From assembly GCA_902463725.1 (NCBI GenBank), contig CABQGK010000011.1, positions 15,051-79,050 on the forward strand: a stretch of 64,000 nt of DNA. Reading direction: 5' to 3'. Both the position numbers and the translations under genes were made by a program. The stretch comes from an uncultured Sutterella sp. (GTDB lineage: Bacteria; Pseudomonadota; Gammaproteobacteria; Burkholderiales; Burkholderiaceae_F). The notes beneath the pieces were generated by a model, which saw nothing but the letters and a program-made list of their open reading frames with translations, was not told the origin of the DNA and did no database searches. Shown here one piece after another: positions 33,133 to 40,435 of the stretch (positions are counted from its first letter, which is position 1; the number at the start of each line of letters is the position of its first letter).

Positions 33133-33598
33133 CGAATTCGTTGCTCTCCTTTTCTTCAGGAATTGCCGCCGCCACGCGCGCGCGCGAGGCAGGGGTAAAT
33201 CCAAGCTGTTTTTCGCAATCCGCTATTTGCCGTTCAAGCTCCATCACGACATGAAAGAGCGGGTTTTTTACGGTCTTTGGATTGCCATTTGAGTCAAGAA
33301 TCTCAACCAAAAGCCCCTCTGTATCGAGCTTCTTTGAGGCTTGCCTATACAGTGCGTAATTTCTGCAATAACGCTCAAGCACTGTGGCGTCAGTGATCTG
33401 CAGCAGACCCTTCGGACTGGCCGTCAACACTAGAGCCCACAGCTTTTTCGCCTCTTTCTTCAGACCAATTGGCGGCGTGTTCGGATCAAGCGCCATCTCC
33501 GACGAAAATTGCGGCTTTTGCGCATTACTCAACGCTCTACATGGCTGCAGAGTGCCGCGCCGCGCCTTCTCTGAATCAGGTAGCCGCGGTCTTCCCAT
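33122..33598 (-). CDS. Terminase small subunit, P27 family
   Basis: 158 aa DNA-recognition subunit of the packaging motor. The N-terminus MGRPRLPDSEKARRGTLQ and the core DATVLERYCRNYALYRQA with LGFTPASRAR fit the P27 small-subunit family. GGAGG precedes the ATG at 33598. It sits next to an intergenic region dense in inverted repeats, which probably contains its cos/pac target. Confidence 0.92.
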   Translation of the reverse strand: MGRPRLPDSEKARRGTLQPCRALSNAQKPQFSSEMALDPNTPPIGLKKEAKKLWALVLTASPKGLLQITDATVLERYCRNYALYRQASKKLDTEGLLVEILDSNGNPKTVKNPLFHVVMELERQIADCEKQLGFTPASRARVAAAIPEEKESNEFDEF

Positions 33599-33753
33599 GA
33601 AACACCTCCTCACAACCAAATTTCAGCTTTTTGCGCCTGCGGAAAAAATCGTTTGGAATTTTGCACGCACGTGTAACGACCTCGGATGCGCGGTCTCCGT
33701 CACCCAAATTGGACTTTTGACCCGCCCCTCCCCCTATGGCGAAACTTGCTGAG

Positions 33754-33798
33754 TTATCCACAGGATTTTGATATTTATCCACAAGAAGCTGTGGATAA
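33754..33798. promoter_or_regulatory. Three DnaA-box sequences
   Basis: TTATCCACA at 33754-33762 and 33775-33783, and the inverse TGTGGATAA at 33790-33798, all perfect matches to the consensus within 45 bases. Confidence 0.7.
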
Positions 33799-33832
33799 CT
33801 ACCGAAACGGCCACTGCGCCAGCAACACCCAA

Positions 33833-33868
33833 TAAAAAAGCGCCACCAATCTCGCGGATTGATGGCGC
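33833..33868 (-). terminator. Terminator upstream of terS
   Basis: GCGCCATCAATC pairs with GATTGGTGGCGC on the minus strand (one wobble) and runs into T7. It would stop HNH transcription before the packaging genes unless antiterminated. Confidence 0.75.
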
Positions 33869-33963
33869 AATGCCCAAGGTAATTTGAGAGAGTCGCCAGG
33901 TAAATGAAACAAGTTCAAAAATTACCAAGGTTGATGGATGACCTAGCAACTCTCGCAAGTTAT

Positions 33964-34001
33964 CTTGGCGCCCATGATGCGCTACCACCATGGGCGCCAA
34001 G
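33964..34001. repeat. 13-bp perfect palindrome arms
   Basis: CTTGGCGCCCATG and CATGGGCGCCAAG separated by 12 bases, with no T-run on either side. It may be a terminase-recognition or nicking site in the cos region. Confidence 0.65.
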
Positions 34002-34124
34002 CGGGGAATAATCATCTAGTGAAAGATGATGTCGAAACGCAACATAGCAACAATTATTCTCGTTGTAAAGTTAAGTGGTGCGGAACAGCAACCCTACTGG
34101 AGAGCGCGCCCCGCATTGTTTTCT

Positions 34125-34556
34125 TTAGCCCTTGTCCTTTTCTTGCTTCTGTTCCAGTCCAAAGCCGCCATCTTCACTAGCGGTCTTTCGACTGTGGCAC
34201 GAATGACATAAGGCTTGCCAATTGCTTTGATCCCAGAATAGGGAGCGATCACCCTTGTGCGGAATGATGTGATCAACGTCCGTGGCCTGCGTGATGATTC
34301 CCTTCTTAAGGCACTCAACACATAACGGGTTGGCCATCAGGAACACGCGCCGCGCAGCCTGCCACCGTGACCCATATCCACGCGCCGAGCTATTGCCACT
34401 ACGCTTTACGCGCCGCGCTTCACGCTCCTTGCGTAATTTCTCTTCGATGCGCTCGCGCCGAACATCCATCACTTTCTTATGTTCAGCACAATAGCTCACA
34501 CCATAAGGCACGCACGCTTTGCATCCAGGGAAGCTACAAACTTTCAAAATAGGCAT
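34125..34556 (-). CDS. HNH endonuclease
   Basis: 143 aa. The HNH motif is visible at about 93-127: VDHIIPHKGDRSLFWDQSNWQALCHSCHSRK (DH, N and H residues) with zinc-binding pairs CxxC at CVEC and CHSC. An additional N-terminal CSFPGC...C cluster probably binds a second zinc. HNH proteins next to terminase in HK97-like phages are needed for specific cos cleavage. It is the first gene of the late operon after the leader RNA. Confidence 0.92.
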   Translation of the reverse strand: MPILKVCSFPGCKACVPYGVSYCAEHKKVMDVRRERIEEKLRKEREARRVKRSGNSSARGYGSRWQAARRVFLMANPLCVECLKKGIITQATDVDHIIPHKGDRSLFWDQSNWQALCHSCHSRKTASEDGGFGLEQKQEKDKG

Positions 34557-34580
34557 ATGAGCACCTAATCGTTAGGCTCC

Positions 34581-34617
34581 AAAAAGTAAAGGCACCATGT
34601 CAAAGACACAGTGCCTT
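34581..34617 (-). terminator. Leader terminator (tR'-like) before HNH and late genes
   Basis: AAGGCAC plus inner pairs gives a 13-bp stem with two G-U pairs and a TTT loop, followed on the minus strand by TACTTTTT. Confidence 0.8.
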
Positions 34618-34834
34618 ACCTTGAAGCTTTTCAGACTGAGTTGAAGAGATGTTTGCCTCACACGGTCAACAAACATCGCCAGTCTGAGTAGAACAAAAAA
34701 AGCCAGTATTTCTACCAGCCTCATCTTCTACTCTTGAAAACCCGAGCCTCTCAACGCCTTAAGGACGTCGATTTGGACGCAAGTTCCCCTACCCCAAATC
34801 GACCGACGCTGATCACACAGCTTCAAATTTTCAT
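34581..34834 (-). ncRNA. Structured late leader RNA (6S/tR'-like) upstream of the late operon
   Basis: Predicted transcript of about 250 nt between a near-consensus promoter and a strong terminator. Stems in the RNA: GTCGATTTGG/CCAAATCGAC (34767-34803), GAGTAGAA/TTCTACTC (34686-34733), CAGACT/AGTCTG enclosing GATGTTTG/CAAACATC (34632-34686) and the terminal 13-bp stem (34589-34617). No open frame uses the stretch. The layout matches the lambda pR' transcript that ends at tR' unless Q allows read-through into late genes. Confidence 0.75.
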
Positions 34835-34840
34835 GAGTTC

Positions 34841-34869
34841 ATTCTATGGCACGGTAACTTTTATGTCAA
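34841..34869 (-). promoter_or_regulatory. Putative late promoter (pR'-like)
   Basis: On the minus strand TTGACA (34869-34864), a 17-base spacer and TAGAAT (34846-34841). It lies 11 bases after the stop of the Q-like gene. Confidence 0.82.
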
Positions 34870-34879
34870 GCGATTAACG

Positions 34880-35275
34880 CTAGCTTTTTCCGCTTCTTTC
34901 TCCTATCTGCCGCACTATGTTCATCATCATTCGTCTGCCGTACACCATCATCTGCTCTACCTCTCGCTCTCTGATGGCTATCCTATGGCGCCGCCTTATA
35001 AGCCTCACAGGATCGACTTGGCGATAAGCGTAGCTGTAGCCAATTAGAAGTTTGATGGCCTTGTACCGCAGTGGTGCCATTGGCATTCTTTGCCAAGCTG
35101 CTTGAATTAGAAGCGCGTCTTCTACATCGACGGGATCTACTGGCGGCACTCTCTGCTCTTCTTCCTCTTCAGGTAGCTGAAGCTTTGCGAGTGGGCTCAT
35201 GTTTCGTTTCGGGCGCCCACGCGCCCACCGCCCCCAATTTATTAGCCGCTCTTCGAAATCATCCTCTTCACTCAT
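34880..35275 (-). CDS. Antitermination protein Q-like late regulator
   Basis: 131 aa. The start ERLINWGRWARGRP resembles the N-terminal WG.WAR motif of P22-type antitermination Q proteins, and the second half (AWQRMPMAPLRYKAIKLLIGYSYAYRQV, given in part, then RLIRRRHRIAIREREVEQ) is like their helix-turn-helix region. Its position directly before a strong promoter, a terminated leader and the late genes is exactly that of Q in lambdoid phages. Sequence similarity is only moderate, so the function is partly inferred from context. The ATG at 35275 (MSEEDDFEE) is preferred over 35287. Confidence 0.72.
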   Translation of the reverse strand: MSEEDDFEERLINWGRWARGRPKRNMSPLAKLQLPEEEEEQRVPPVDPVDVEDALLIQAAWQRMPMAPLRYKAIKLLIGYSYAYRQVDPVRLIRRRHRIAIREREVEQMMVYGRRMMMNIVRQIGERSGKS

Positions 35276-35359
35276 GTGCCGCCCCAAAGCAATGTGACAT
35301 GCCCAATCCTAGCAACTAGGCGCGTGACGCGCTCATTGGCTCGCGCCTTCATCCACTCG

Positions 35360-35701
35360 CTATTGCAAGGCCACAACGACAGCAATGATGGTCGTTACAA
35401 TCACCCAAATTGCATTGAACACAATCAGGTAGTGGTAAAAGTTTGACCTGTACCACTCATCCATTGTTCTACAGTACTTCTTTCTCTTTTCACTTAAGCG
35501 GTCAGCTAGGTCACTACCCCAATAGCCCTCCCAAATTACGTATGAGAGCGCATAAGCGGCCACAGCGGCTACAGAAAACCGCCAACCATTAGGAGCCATA
35601 AGTGACGAAATGACTGCCGCAATCGCAATAAAATAGACCAATGGGTTTAAGCACAGGCATGTAGCGAATACAAACCAAAATGAATCTTTGTTGATTTTCA
35701 T
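35360..35701 (-). CDS. Small phage membrane protein
   Basis: 113 aa, not recognised. Three to four hydrophobic segments are visible: residues 8-35, 42-58 and 90-112 (FNAIWVIVTTIIAVVVALQ at the end). AGGAAGG precedes the ATG. It lies between the Q-like gene and rusA and may be a superinfection-exclusion or other accessory membrane protein; nothing in the sequence decides. Confidence 0.65.
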   Translation of the reverse strand: MKINKDSFWFVFATCLCLNPLVYFIAIAAVISSLMAPNGWRFSVAAVAAYALSYVIWEGYWGSDLADRLSEKRKKYCRTMDEWYRSNFYHYLIVFNAIWVIVTTIIAVVVALQ

Positions 35702-35736
35702 TTTTCCTTCCTCGTAATTCGATTTAATGGCGCCAC

Positions 35737-36147
35737 CTAAACGCGCGCCTCACTCACGCATATCGTTACGCTGTCCGCGTCAGCAAAGCTCTTTGTGGCA
35801 CTAAGCTCAACTATTTGGCAATCGTCGTGGTACACGGTACCGTTCATGCCGTCCAGTACGGCCTTAATGAGGTTGTCAATGTCGGGCTTTTGTGTGTGCG
35901 GGTAATCGACTCCCTTGTGTGACTTTGGTCGCTTGAAGTGAAACGACAAAAACACTCGCGCCGCTCCAGTAATTTGTTTGTAGCGTCTACGCTTCATGTA
36001 ACTGCGGCACTCAATCCTTATCGCCGATTCATAGGCTCTGGTGGAGTAGGGCGTGTAGACATTGCCACGGGCGCCAACGCGTGGCCGCCCCTTTGCCTTT
36101 GGCTCAATGTCAATCTCAAGCCACATCATGTTTTCCTTTTTATCCAT
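35737..36147 (-). CDS. rusA: RusA-family Holliday junction resolvase
   Basis: Homodimeric endonuclease resolving Holliday junctions, 136 aa. RusA motifs: KGRPRVGARGNVYTP, KPDIDNLIKAVLDGMNG with the catalytic Asp residues, and DDCQIVELSATK. The ATG at 36147 (MDKKENMMW) is used; a longer frame to 36198 overlaps the upstream gene. The position between replication and late regulator genes is the lambdoid nin-region location. Confidence 0.93.
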   Translation of the reverse strand: MDKKENMMWLEIDIEPKAKGRPRVGARGNVYTPYSTRAYESAIRIECRSYMKRRRYKQITGAARVFLSFHFKRPKSHKGVDYPHTQKPDIDNLIKAVLDGMNGTVYHDDCQIVELSATKSFADADSVTICVSEARV

Positions 36148-36154
36148 CACAATC

Positions 36155-36415
36155 TCACTTCTTCTTTCGATTGAAAAACAGATAGTCAAACACCTCACCG
36201 AGAAAGAGGATTGATGTCAGCAAGCCGCCAAAGATGAAAAGTTGTACCCAGAACATAGACATATTTGCCGCATGACCTTTGTAAGTCAGGTACGCAAACT
36301 CAACGATAGGGCACAGAAGCGAGAGCTTAGCGACCGCATATACGGCGGGTCTAAATTCATCCAGTGTTGCCAATAGCGCGAGGTAGAACGTCATCAACAG
36401 GGCTAAGTTACTCAT
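36155..36415 (-). CDS. Small phage membrane protein
   Basis: 86 aa, unrecognised. Three hydrophobic segments (residues 3-15, 26-44 and 52-72) and a basic C-terminus FFNRKKK. The ATG overlaps the end of the upstream gene, so translation is probably coupled. No functional motif. Confidence 0.6.
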   Translation of the reverse strand: MSNLALLMTFYLALLATLDEFRPAVYAVAKLSLLCPIVEFAYLTYKGHAANMSMFWVQLFIFGGLLTSILFLGEVFDYLFFNRKKK

Positions 36416-37001
36416 TCAAGCCCCCTAGCTGTGGGTATTTAACGCGCTCAAGCAATGTGAAATACCCATCTTGCTCTCTGCGGGCCTTTCTTGACTCAAT
36501 GGCGCTTTTGACCGCCATCGCCGCACGAAACACTTGATTTCGGATTGAGCGGCTGTCTTCCAGGCGTGAAGTACCATGACGGTTGGTAATACGCTCCCAC
36601 ATGGGTCTATGCGCAATGACCGTAATGGCGTTCAAGATGCACACGTGCCCGTAACTATCCTTGTAGCCCAGAGGAACGAAAAAGCGCCCCTGGCAGATAA
36701 AGCAGCCAACCACAATGAAACCGTCCATTACTCGGCGCCCATTAAGCTCTACGCCGCCGCGTAGTGCCGCTTCACTAATCACCCAATCGTCACTGTCTTC
36801 TGCAGCCTTCCACCCCAAGGCCTCATCAAACCTATCGGCGTTCTTGAGCGCCTTAGCGCACTCCTCTCTAGCCTTTGCAAGGACGCTGTCCTTTAAGGGA
36901 GTGGCGTGTTTCTTCTTCATTCGATTCCACGGCCTATCAGCCATTGGTCTGCACTTTTGGTTTACTGAAGGTCTCAATTCCATGTCTTCACCCGAATACA
37001 T
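36408..37001 (-). CDS. Hypothetical phage protein in the replication-nin region
   Basis: About 197 aa, basic, no recognised domain. The ATG at 37001 overlaps the helicase-loader stop (TGATG); another ATG at 36983 has a better ribosome site (GGGTGA) and is equally plausible. A pair of cysteines in the middle (VVGCFICQGRFF) could bind metal. It resembles no known nin-region product. Confidence 0.6.
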   Translation of the reverse strand: MYSGEDMELRPSVNQKCRPMADRPWNRMKKKHATPLKDSVLAKAREECAKALKNADRFDEALGWKAAEDSDDWVISEAALRGGVELNGRRVMDGFIVVGCFICQGRFFVPLGYKDSYGHVCILNAITVIAHRPMWERITNRHGTSRLEDSRSIRNQVFRAAMAVKSAIESRKARREQDGYFTLLERVKYPQLGGLNE

Positions 37002-37882
37002 CAATCCGCAACGTTGACATCAAAACATTCGTCAATGGTCATTCCCCTAAGGCTTTTCTTTTTGCGGTAATCACCCCAAGCGCACACGACAGGGCAAAAC
37101 AGCATAGGCACGCGGCTAGCGATAGCGGCACCAACAAAGTCCATTAGCCCCTCCATGTTCAAGTTTGAAATCAGGACGGTCGGGAATCCTCGCTGAGAGC
37201 GCGCATCAAGCACCTCTTGTAGCTGTGTGCGTTCAAACTCACTACCCGTTGTGCGTCCAAGCTCATCGACGATCAATAGCGGCACAGAGCCAAGCGCTTT
37301 GGTGGCCGCGTTAGCGGAAACAGAAGAGCCAGGGCGGAAAAAGTTGAAGAATGTAGGCGCGGTCAAGAACACTGGCGCCAAGCCGCTCTTTCTCACCTCA
37401 TTGACGATGGCGTTAGCTAAGTGGGTCTTTCCCGTGCCGAATGAGCCGATAAGCAGCAGACCGTTCTTGCTTTTTTCCTTATTGCCACTCATGAGACGCG
37501 CCATCAAGCCTTCAGCAAATTTGCGCGCCGCCATTACTGCAACCTTTTGATTCCTATTGCTATCGTCGACACTGAACGTCTCGAATGTCTGCTTTGCGTC
37601 ATAGGGCGTTGAGTAGCTACCGAGGATTGCATCAGCCTCACGCTCCAGTCGTTGCATGCGGCTCAAGAATGCGGCACGCGCACGCAATTTCTCTTCGGCC
37701 TCAGCAGCGCACTTTGGGCACCCAGGATTGCTTGTGTTTTTGAGCCTGCTCCACGTGTAGCAGCCATGCACAGGGCAGTACTCGTGAACACGCGCCGCCG
37801 CCATTCTTTCGAGCTGTGCATTCAACAAGTCAGAGGCCTGCATAGGTTTGTTCTGCTTAAAAGTTTCTGTTGCCATCATCAT
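37001..37882 (-). CDS. DnaC/IstB-like helicase loader ATPase
   Basis: 293 aa AAA+ protein that loads the replicative helicase at the phage origin, the functional counterpart of lambda P or E. coli DnaC. Residues 37-62 hold a zinc finger-like CPVHGCYTW...CPKC. The AAA+ part has Walker A GSFGTGKTHLA, Walker B LLIVDELGR and sensor-like VLISNLN. AGGGG precedes the ATG at 37882. It lies just downstream of the DUF1376 replication gene. Confidence 0.88.
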   Translation of the reverse strand: MMMATETFKQNKPMQASDLLNAQLERMAAARVHEYCPVHGCYTWSRLKNTSNPGCPKCAAEAEEKLRARAAFLSRMQRLEREADAILGSYSTPYDAKQTFETFSVDDSNRNQKVAVMAARKFAEGLMARLMSGNKEKSKNGLLLIGSFGTGKTHLANAIVNEVRKSGLAPVFLTAPTFFNFFRPGSSVSANAATKALGSVPLLIVDELGRTTGSEFERTQLQEVLDARSQRGFPTVLISNLNMEGLMDFVGAAIASRVPMLFCPVVCAWGDYRKKKSLRGMTIDECFDVNVAD

Positions 37883-37915
37883 GTTTTCCCCTAGTGACTT
37901 TCCCCGTGATAGCCG

Positions 37916-38986
37916 TTAATCGGCACGCGCCGTGTCGCCGTAGAGCGGCGATAAGTCGTAATAGTCGACGTCACCCTGCAGCGCTTGGCTGATCTTTGCG
38001 CGCCGTTCCGTCTCTTGCTGTCGTGGTGATTTCTGATGCCGTTTTCCGTACCATTCGGCGTTAAAGCCCTGCCATCCTTGTTCGAGCTGGAAGGTCATGG
38101 CTTCTTGCAACGTTAAGCCCGCCTTTTCAGACTCTCGGATCATGGCATTGAGCATGTACGGCGTGACGCGCACGCGCTTGGAGCGATTGCCATTGGCGCC
38201 ACGGCTCTTGAGCTCACACCAATTCGCCCAAACCTCGTCGCTAACGCCTTCAGGCTTTTGGACAGACTCAGGCTTTTGGCCTTCAGGGTCTTGGGCTTGG
38301 CTAGCCTTCTTGCGGCCGCGCTTCTTCGGAGCGGCCACTGGCGCCGCCGCTTGCGCCTGATCGTTCATTGGCGGCAAAGGCGCTTCTGCGGTCGCTACCG
38401 ACTGAGCGACCTCAGTGCCCGACAAAACGCCATCGGTTTCGTAAAACGAGTTGAGCATCTCGTCGACGTTTTGCGGAATTTCGGTTTTTGTTTCCCCCAC
38501 ACCCCCTTCTATCTCTTTATTACTTATAGATATATCTTTATATATAAGGGGGGTATGGGGGGAAATTGAATTTTCTTCAGTGTTGTTAGCGACTGGCTTG
38601 CGAGTCGCTAGCGAGTCGCTAGCGAGTGGCTTTTCTGTCGCTTGCGAGTCGCTAGCCACTTGCTTGCGAGTTGCTGACTTCTTGGAAACCCTTGTCTTTT
38701 GGGCGTTTGCGCGATTGCGTTCACTGCGCTTCTGAGATTCTGCAAGCAGTGCGTCACACTTTTCGTTGTGATATTTGCCGTCACGCAATTCAAAAAACTG
38801 CTCCAAAACAAACTCAACTGCATTTTCGCTAGCGAGTCGCTTGATGTTCGCTACCCAGTCGCTAGCGAGTGGCTTGCCAGTCGCTAAATACTGGTCAACC
38901 ATGTCAACGAAAATCCCTTTCTGCTCGAAAGTGAGAAATTTCGTTTCCATGGCGTAGTCGCCGATATTGTGTGTGTACGCGTTCAT
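37916..38986 (-). CDS. Phage replication initiator-like protein (DUF1376)
   Basis: 356 aa. The N-terminal DUF1376 winged-helix-like domain (HNIGDYAMETKFLTFEQKGIF) spans about residues 5-90. A low-complexity linker at 95-150 encodes repeated KPLAS/ATRKPVAS peptides. The C-terminus (GVSDEVWANWCELKSR, then MTFQLEQGWQGFNAEWY) is the helicase-loader interacting domain often seen with DUF1376. Like lambda O, the gene contains iteron-like DNA repeats and an AT-rich tract, so it probably both encodes the initiator and houses the origin. Confidence 0.82.
   Translation of the reverse strand: MNAYTHNIGDYAMETKFLTFEQKGIFVDMVDQYLATGKPLASDWVANIKRLASENAVEFVLEQFFELRDGKYHNEKCDALLAESQKRSERNRANAQKTRVSKKSATRKQVASDSQATEKPLASDSLATRKPVANNTEENSISPHTPLIYKDISISNKEIEGGVGETKTEIPQNVDEMLNSFYETDGVLSGTEVAQSVATAEAPLPPMNDQAQAAAPVAAPKKRGRKKASQAQDPEGQKPESVQKPEGVSDEVWANWCELKSRGANGNRSKRVRVTPYMLNAMIRESEKAGLTLQEAMTFQLEQGWQGFNAEWYGKRHQKSPRQQETERRAKISQALQGDVDYYDLSPLYGDTARAD
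38512..38885. repeat. Putative phage replication origin: iterons and AT-rich tract inside the initiator gene
   Basis: Units of the type GCGAGTCGCTAGCGAGT occur repeatedly at about 38590-38665 and 38825-38885, both strands represented because GCTAGC is palindromic. A very AT-rich stretch at 38512-38556 adjoins the larger cluster. Iterons followed by an AT-rich unwinding element within the initiator gene are the organisation of the lambda origin. Confidence 0.65.
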
Positions 38987-39012
38987 AGTTCACCTAATTG
39001 AGTTCACACGCC

Positions 39013-39264
39013 TTAGTCACTTAACCCGTCGACGTCAGCGGCGCCGCGCGTTCCGTTCAGACTCCGTTGATTCCGCATTCCTCGCGCCAGTACTCTAGAG
39101 ACATGAACTTGCTCATCAACGTACTGGCTCAACGCAATGACAATCACGTCCTGCCGAGATACGCCAATCGCGACGGCAATCAAGTCAAGCGCCTCAACAA
39201 GCTCTTTTGGAGCCTTCAGGCGCAGGTCAAAATCACCTTTGCGTAGTTCTGGACGGATGAACAT
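39013..39264 (-). CDS. Ribbon-helix-helix-like small regulator
   Basis: 83 aa. Residues 10-55 (FDLRLKAPKELVEALDLIA, then VSRQDVIVIALSQYV) fit an Arc/CopG-type ribbon-helix-helix fold. The C-terminal 25 residues are low complexity. It follows the Cro-like gene by 3 bases in the early leftward operon and may act as a CII-like or Arc-like regulator; no recognised relative. Confidence 0.65.
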   Translation of the reverse strand: MFIRPELRKGDFDLRLKAPKELVEALDLIAVAIGVSRQDVIVIALSQYVDEQVHVSRVLARGMRNQRSLNGTRGAADVDGLSD

Positions 39265-39267
39265 TTA

Positions 39268-39477
39268 TTAGTTACCAAAAGGGGGAAAACGCTTCCAGGT
39301 CTTGAGTTTGGGGAATCTGAACCGCAGGTCATTCTCTCTGGTCTTACTCATCCCAACTTTTACCCACTCGCTAATTGATGGCTGCGCTACTCCAAATAGC
39401 TTTGCCGCGGCTGTCTGCGACCCAAGTTCTTCGACCAATGCACGGGCGATCTGCGCCGACCGTTCATTTGTTGTCAT
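39268..39477 (-). CDS. Cro/YdaS-like repressor
   Basis: 69 aa HTH protein. ALVEELGSQTAAAKLFGVAQPSISEWV is the YdaS/Cro-type HTH. AGGAG precedes the ATG. It is divergent from the CI-like repressor, with operators in between, so it is the expected lytic-side regulator of the switch. Confidence 0.85.
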   Translation of the reverse strand: MTTNERSAQIARALVEELGSQTAAAKLFGVAQPSISEWVKVGMSKTRENDLRFRFPKLKTWKRFPPFGN

Positions 39478-39499
39478 GGTTATGGCTCCTGTTGTTTTA

Positions 39500-39515
39500 T
39501 ATAGGCACTACTATA
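39500..39515. promoter_or_regulatory. Operator in the CI/Cro intergenic region
   Basis: TATAGGCACTACTATA, an imperfect palindrome with TATAG half-sites. Nearly the same 16-mer occurs inverted at 40398-40413. Related CATAGCCATAG and GCTATAGG sequences lie at 39522 and 39544. Confidence 0.65.
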
Positions 39516-39563
39516 TCATGACATAGCCATAGCTTGGATGAGTTGCTATAGGATTTTTTATAT

Positions 39564-40268
39564 ATGAACACTCTCTCAGAACGCATCCAGTGGCTCCTTG
39601 AGACATTCGATATTTCTCAAACTGAGCTTGCTAAATTGGCAAATGTGAAACAGCCTTCTGTTGCCAATTGGCTCAATGGCCGCACAAAAACACTCACATC
39701 AGCAGTGGCGTTGAATATCTGCTCTAAGTTGCCAGTGCTGATGCCTTGGCTTGTCTATGGGCAAGGCGATGCGCTTGCCGCTGGCGCCAGTGTTTCCGCC
39801 GTCGACACGACAGAGAATTACGACTCAGCCGATGAAGATGACCCACTCGTTTACATTCAAGTTTCAGGAATAAGCTGTAGCGCCGGCCCCGGATTTATCC
39901 CTGATTTCTACGAGGATGAAACAAGAGAATCTCGCGCTTATAGACTCAGCTGGCTACAGAAGCACCATTACAACCCAGAGAAATTGAAGGTGTTCACAGT
40001 AACGGGCGAGTCCATGGAGCCGCTACTGTGGGACGGTGATTCCATTACCGTCGACACAACACAGCGAGAGATTAGAAACGATCGAGTATTTGCATTCACG
40101 TATGAAGGGGAATTCAGAGTGAAGCGATTGCGCAAGCAGTTGGACGGCGGGGTTTTGGTAATCTCAGAAAATCCAAGTTGGCAGCCTGAAAAGATTGCCG
40201 CCCAAGACACAGAACGTCTATTCATCATCGGAAGAGTGATAGACAAATCAGGCTCTGGTGGACTCTAA
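39564..40268 (+). CDS. CI-type repressor with S24 (LexA-like) peptidase domain
   Basis: 234 aa lysogeny repressor. The N-terminal HTH is at residues 15-40 (ISQTELAKLANVKQPSVANWL). The likely self-cleavage site is Ala107-Gly108 in CSAGPG. The peptidase dyad is Ser150 (TGESMEPLL) and Lys187 (FRVKRLRK). It should be cleaved during the SOS response, inducing the prophage. It is transcribed away from cro, with a terminator downstream. Confidence 0.93.
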   Translation: MNTLSERIQWLLETFDISQTELAKLANVKQPSVANWLNGRTKTLTSAVALNICSKLPVLMPWLVYGQGDALAAGASVSAVDTTENYDSADEDDPLVYIQVSGISCSAGPGFIPDFYEDETRESRAYRLSWLQKHHYNPEKLKVFTVTGESMEPLLWDGDSITVDTTQREIRNDRVFAFTYEGEFRVKRLRKQLDGGVLVISENPSWQPEKIAAQDTERLFIIGRVIDKSGSGGL

Positions 40269-40289
40269 CCCTATCGCGTAAAAGATTGC

Positions 40290-40319
40290 GCCCTGGCACT
40301 CACAGTGTCGGGGCTTTTT
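40290..40319 (+). terminator. Terminator of the CI gene
   Basis: GCCCTGGCACT pairs with AGTGTCGGGGC (two wobbles, CAC loop) followed by TTTTT. Confidence 0.8.
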
Positions 40320-40374
40320 GTTGCTCGCAAAAACTGCACAAGTTAGCTAGTACTATAAAAAATAGCCGCTCCTA

Positions 40375-40413
40375 TTGAAACATTCGTGCGCACCTGATAT
40401 AGTTATGCCTATA
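40375..40413 (+). promoter_or_regulatory. Early rightward promoter with overlapping operator (pL-like)
   Basis: TTGAAA at 40375-40380, a 17-base spacer and TATAGT at 40398-40403. The operator-like TATAGTTATGCCTATA at 40398-40413 overlaps the -10 box, so CI binding would block the promoter. The recombination operon follows. Confidence 0.75.
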
Positions 40414-40435
40414 GCTAATTTAGCAGGAGAGCACA

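Larger units (their letters stand above)
33599..34124. other. Putative packaging (cos) / control region between HNH and TerS genes
   Basis: About 525 bases with no convincing gene. It holds three DnaA-box sequences, a terminator, a long palindrome and the inverted repeat GGTAATTT (33878-33885) / AAATTACC (33919-33926). A minus-strand frame with a hydrophobic stretch spans 33734-34015, but it has no ribosome site and runs through all these elements. Confidence 0.6.

Noticed and set aside
33734..34015. Possible 93-aa minus-strand gene with a hydrophobic segment
   Set aside because: No ribosome site; it runs through DnaA boxes, a terminator and a long palindrome, so the region is better explained as control or packaging DNA.
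38590..38885. Sequencing artefact or microsatellite in the DUF1376 gene
   Set aside because: The reading frame stays intact through imperfect repeat units and an AT-rich tract adjoins, which fits an iteron origin better.
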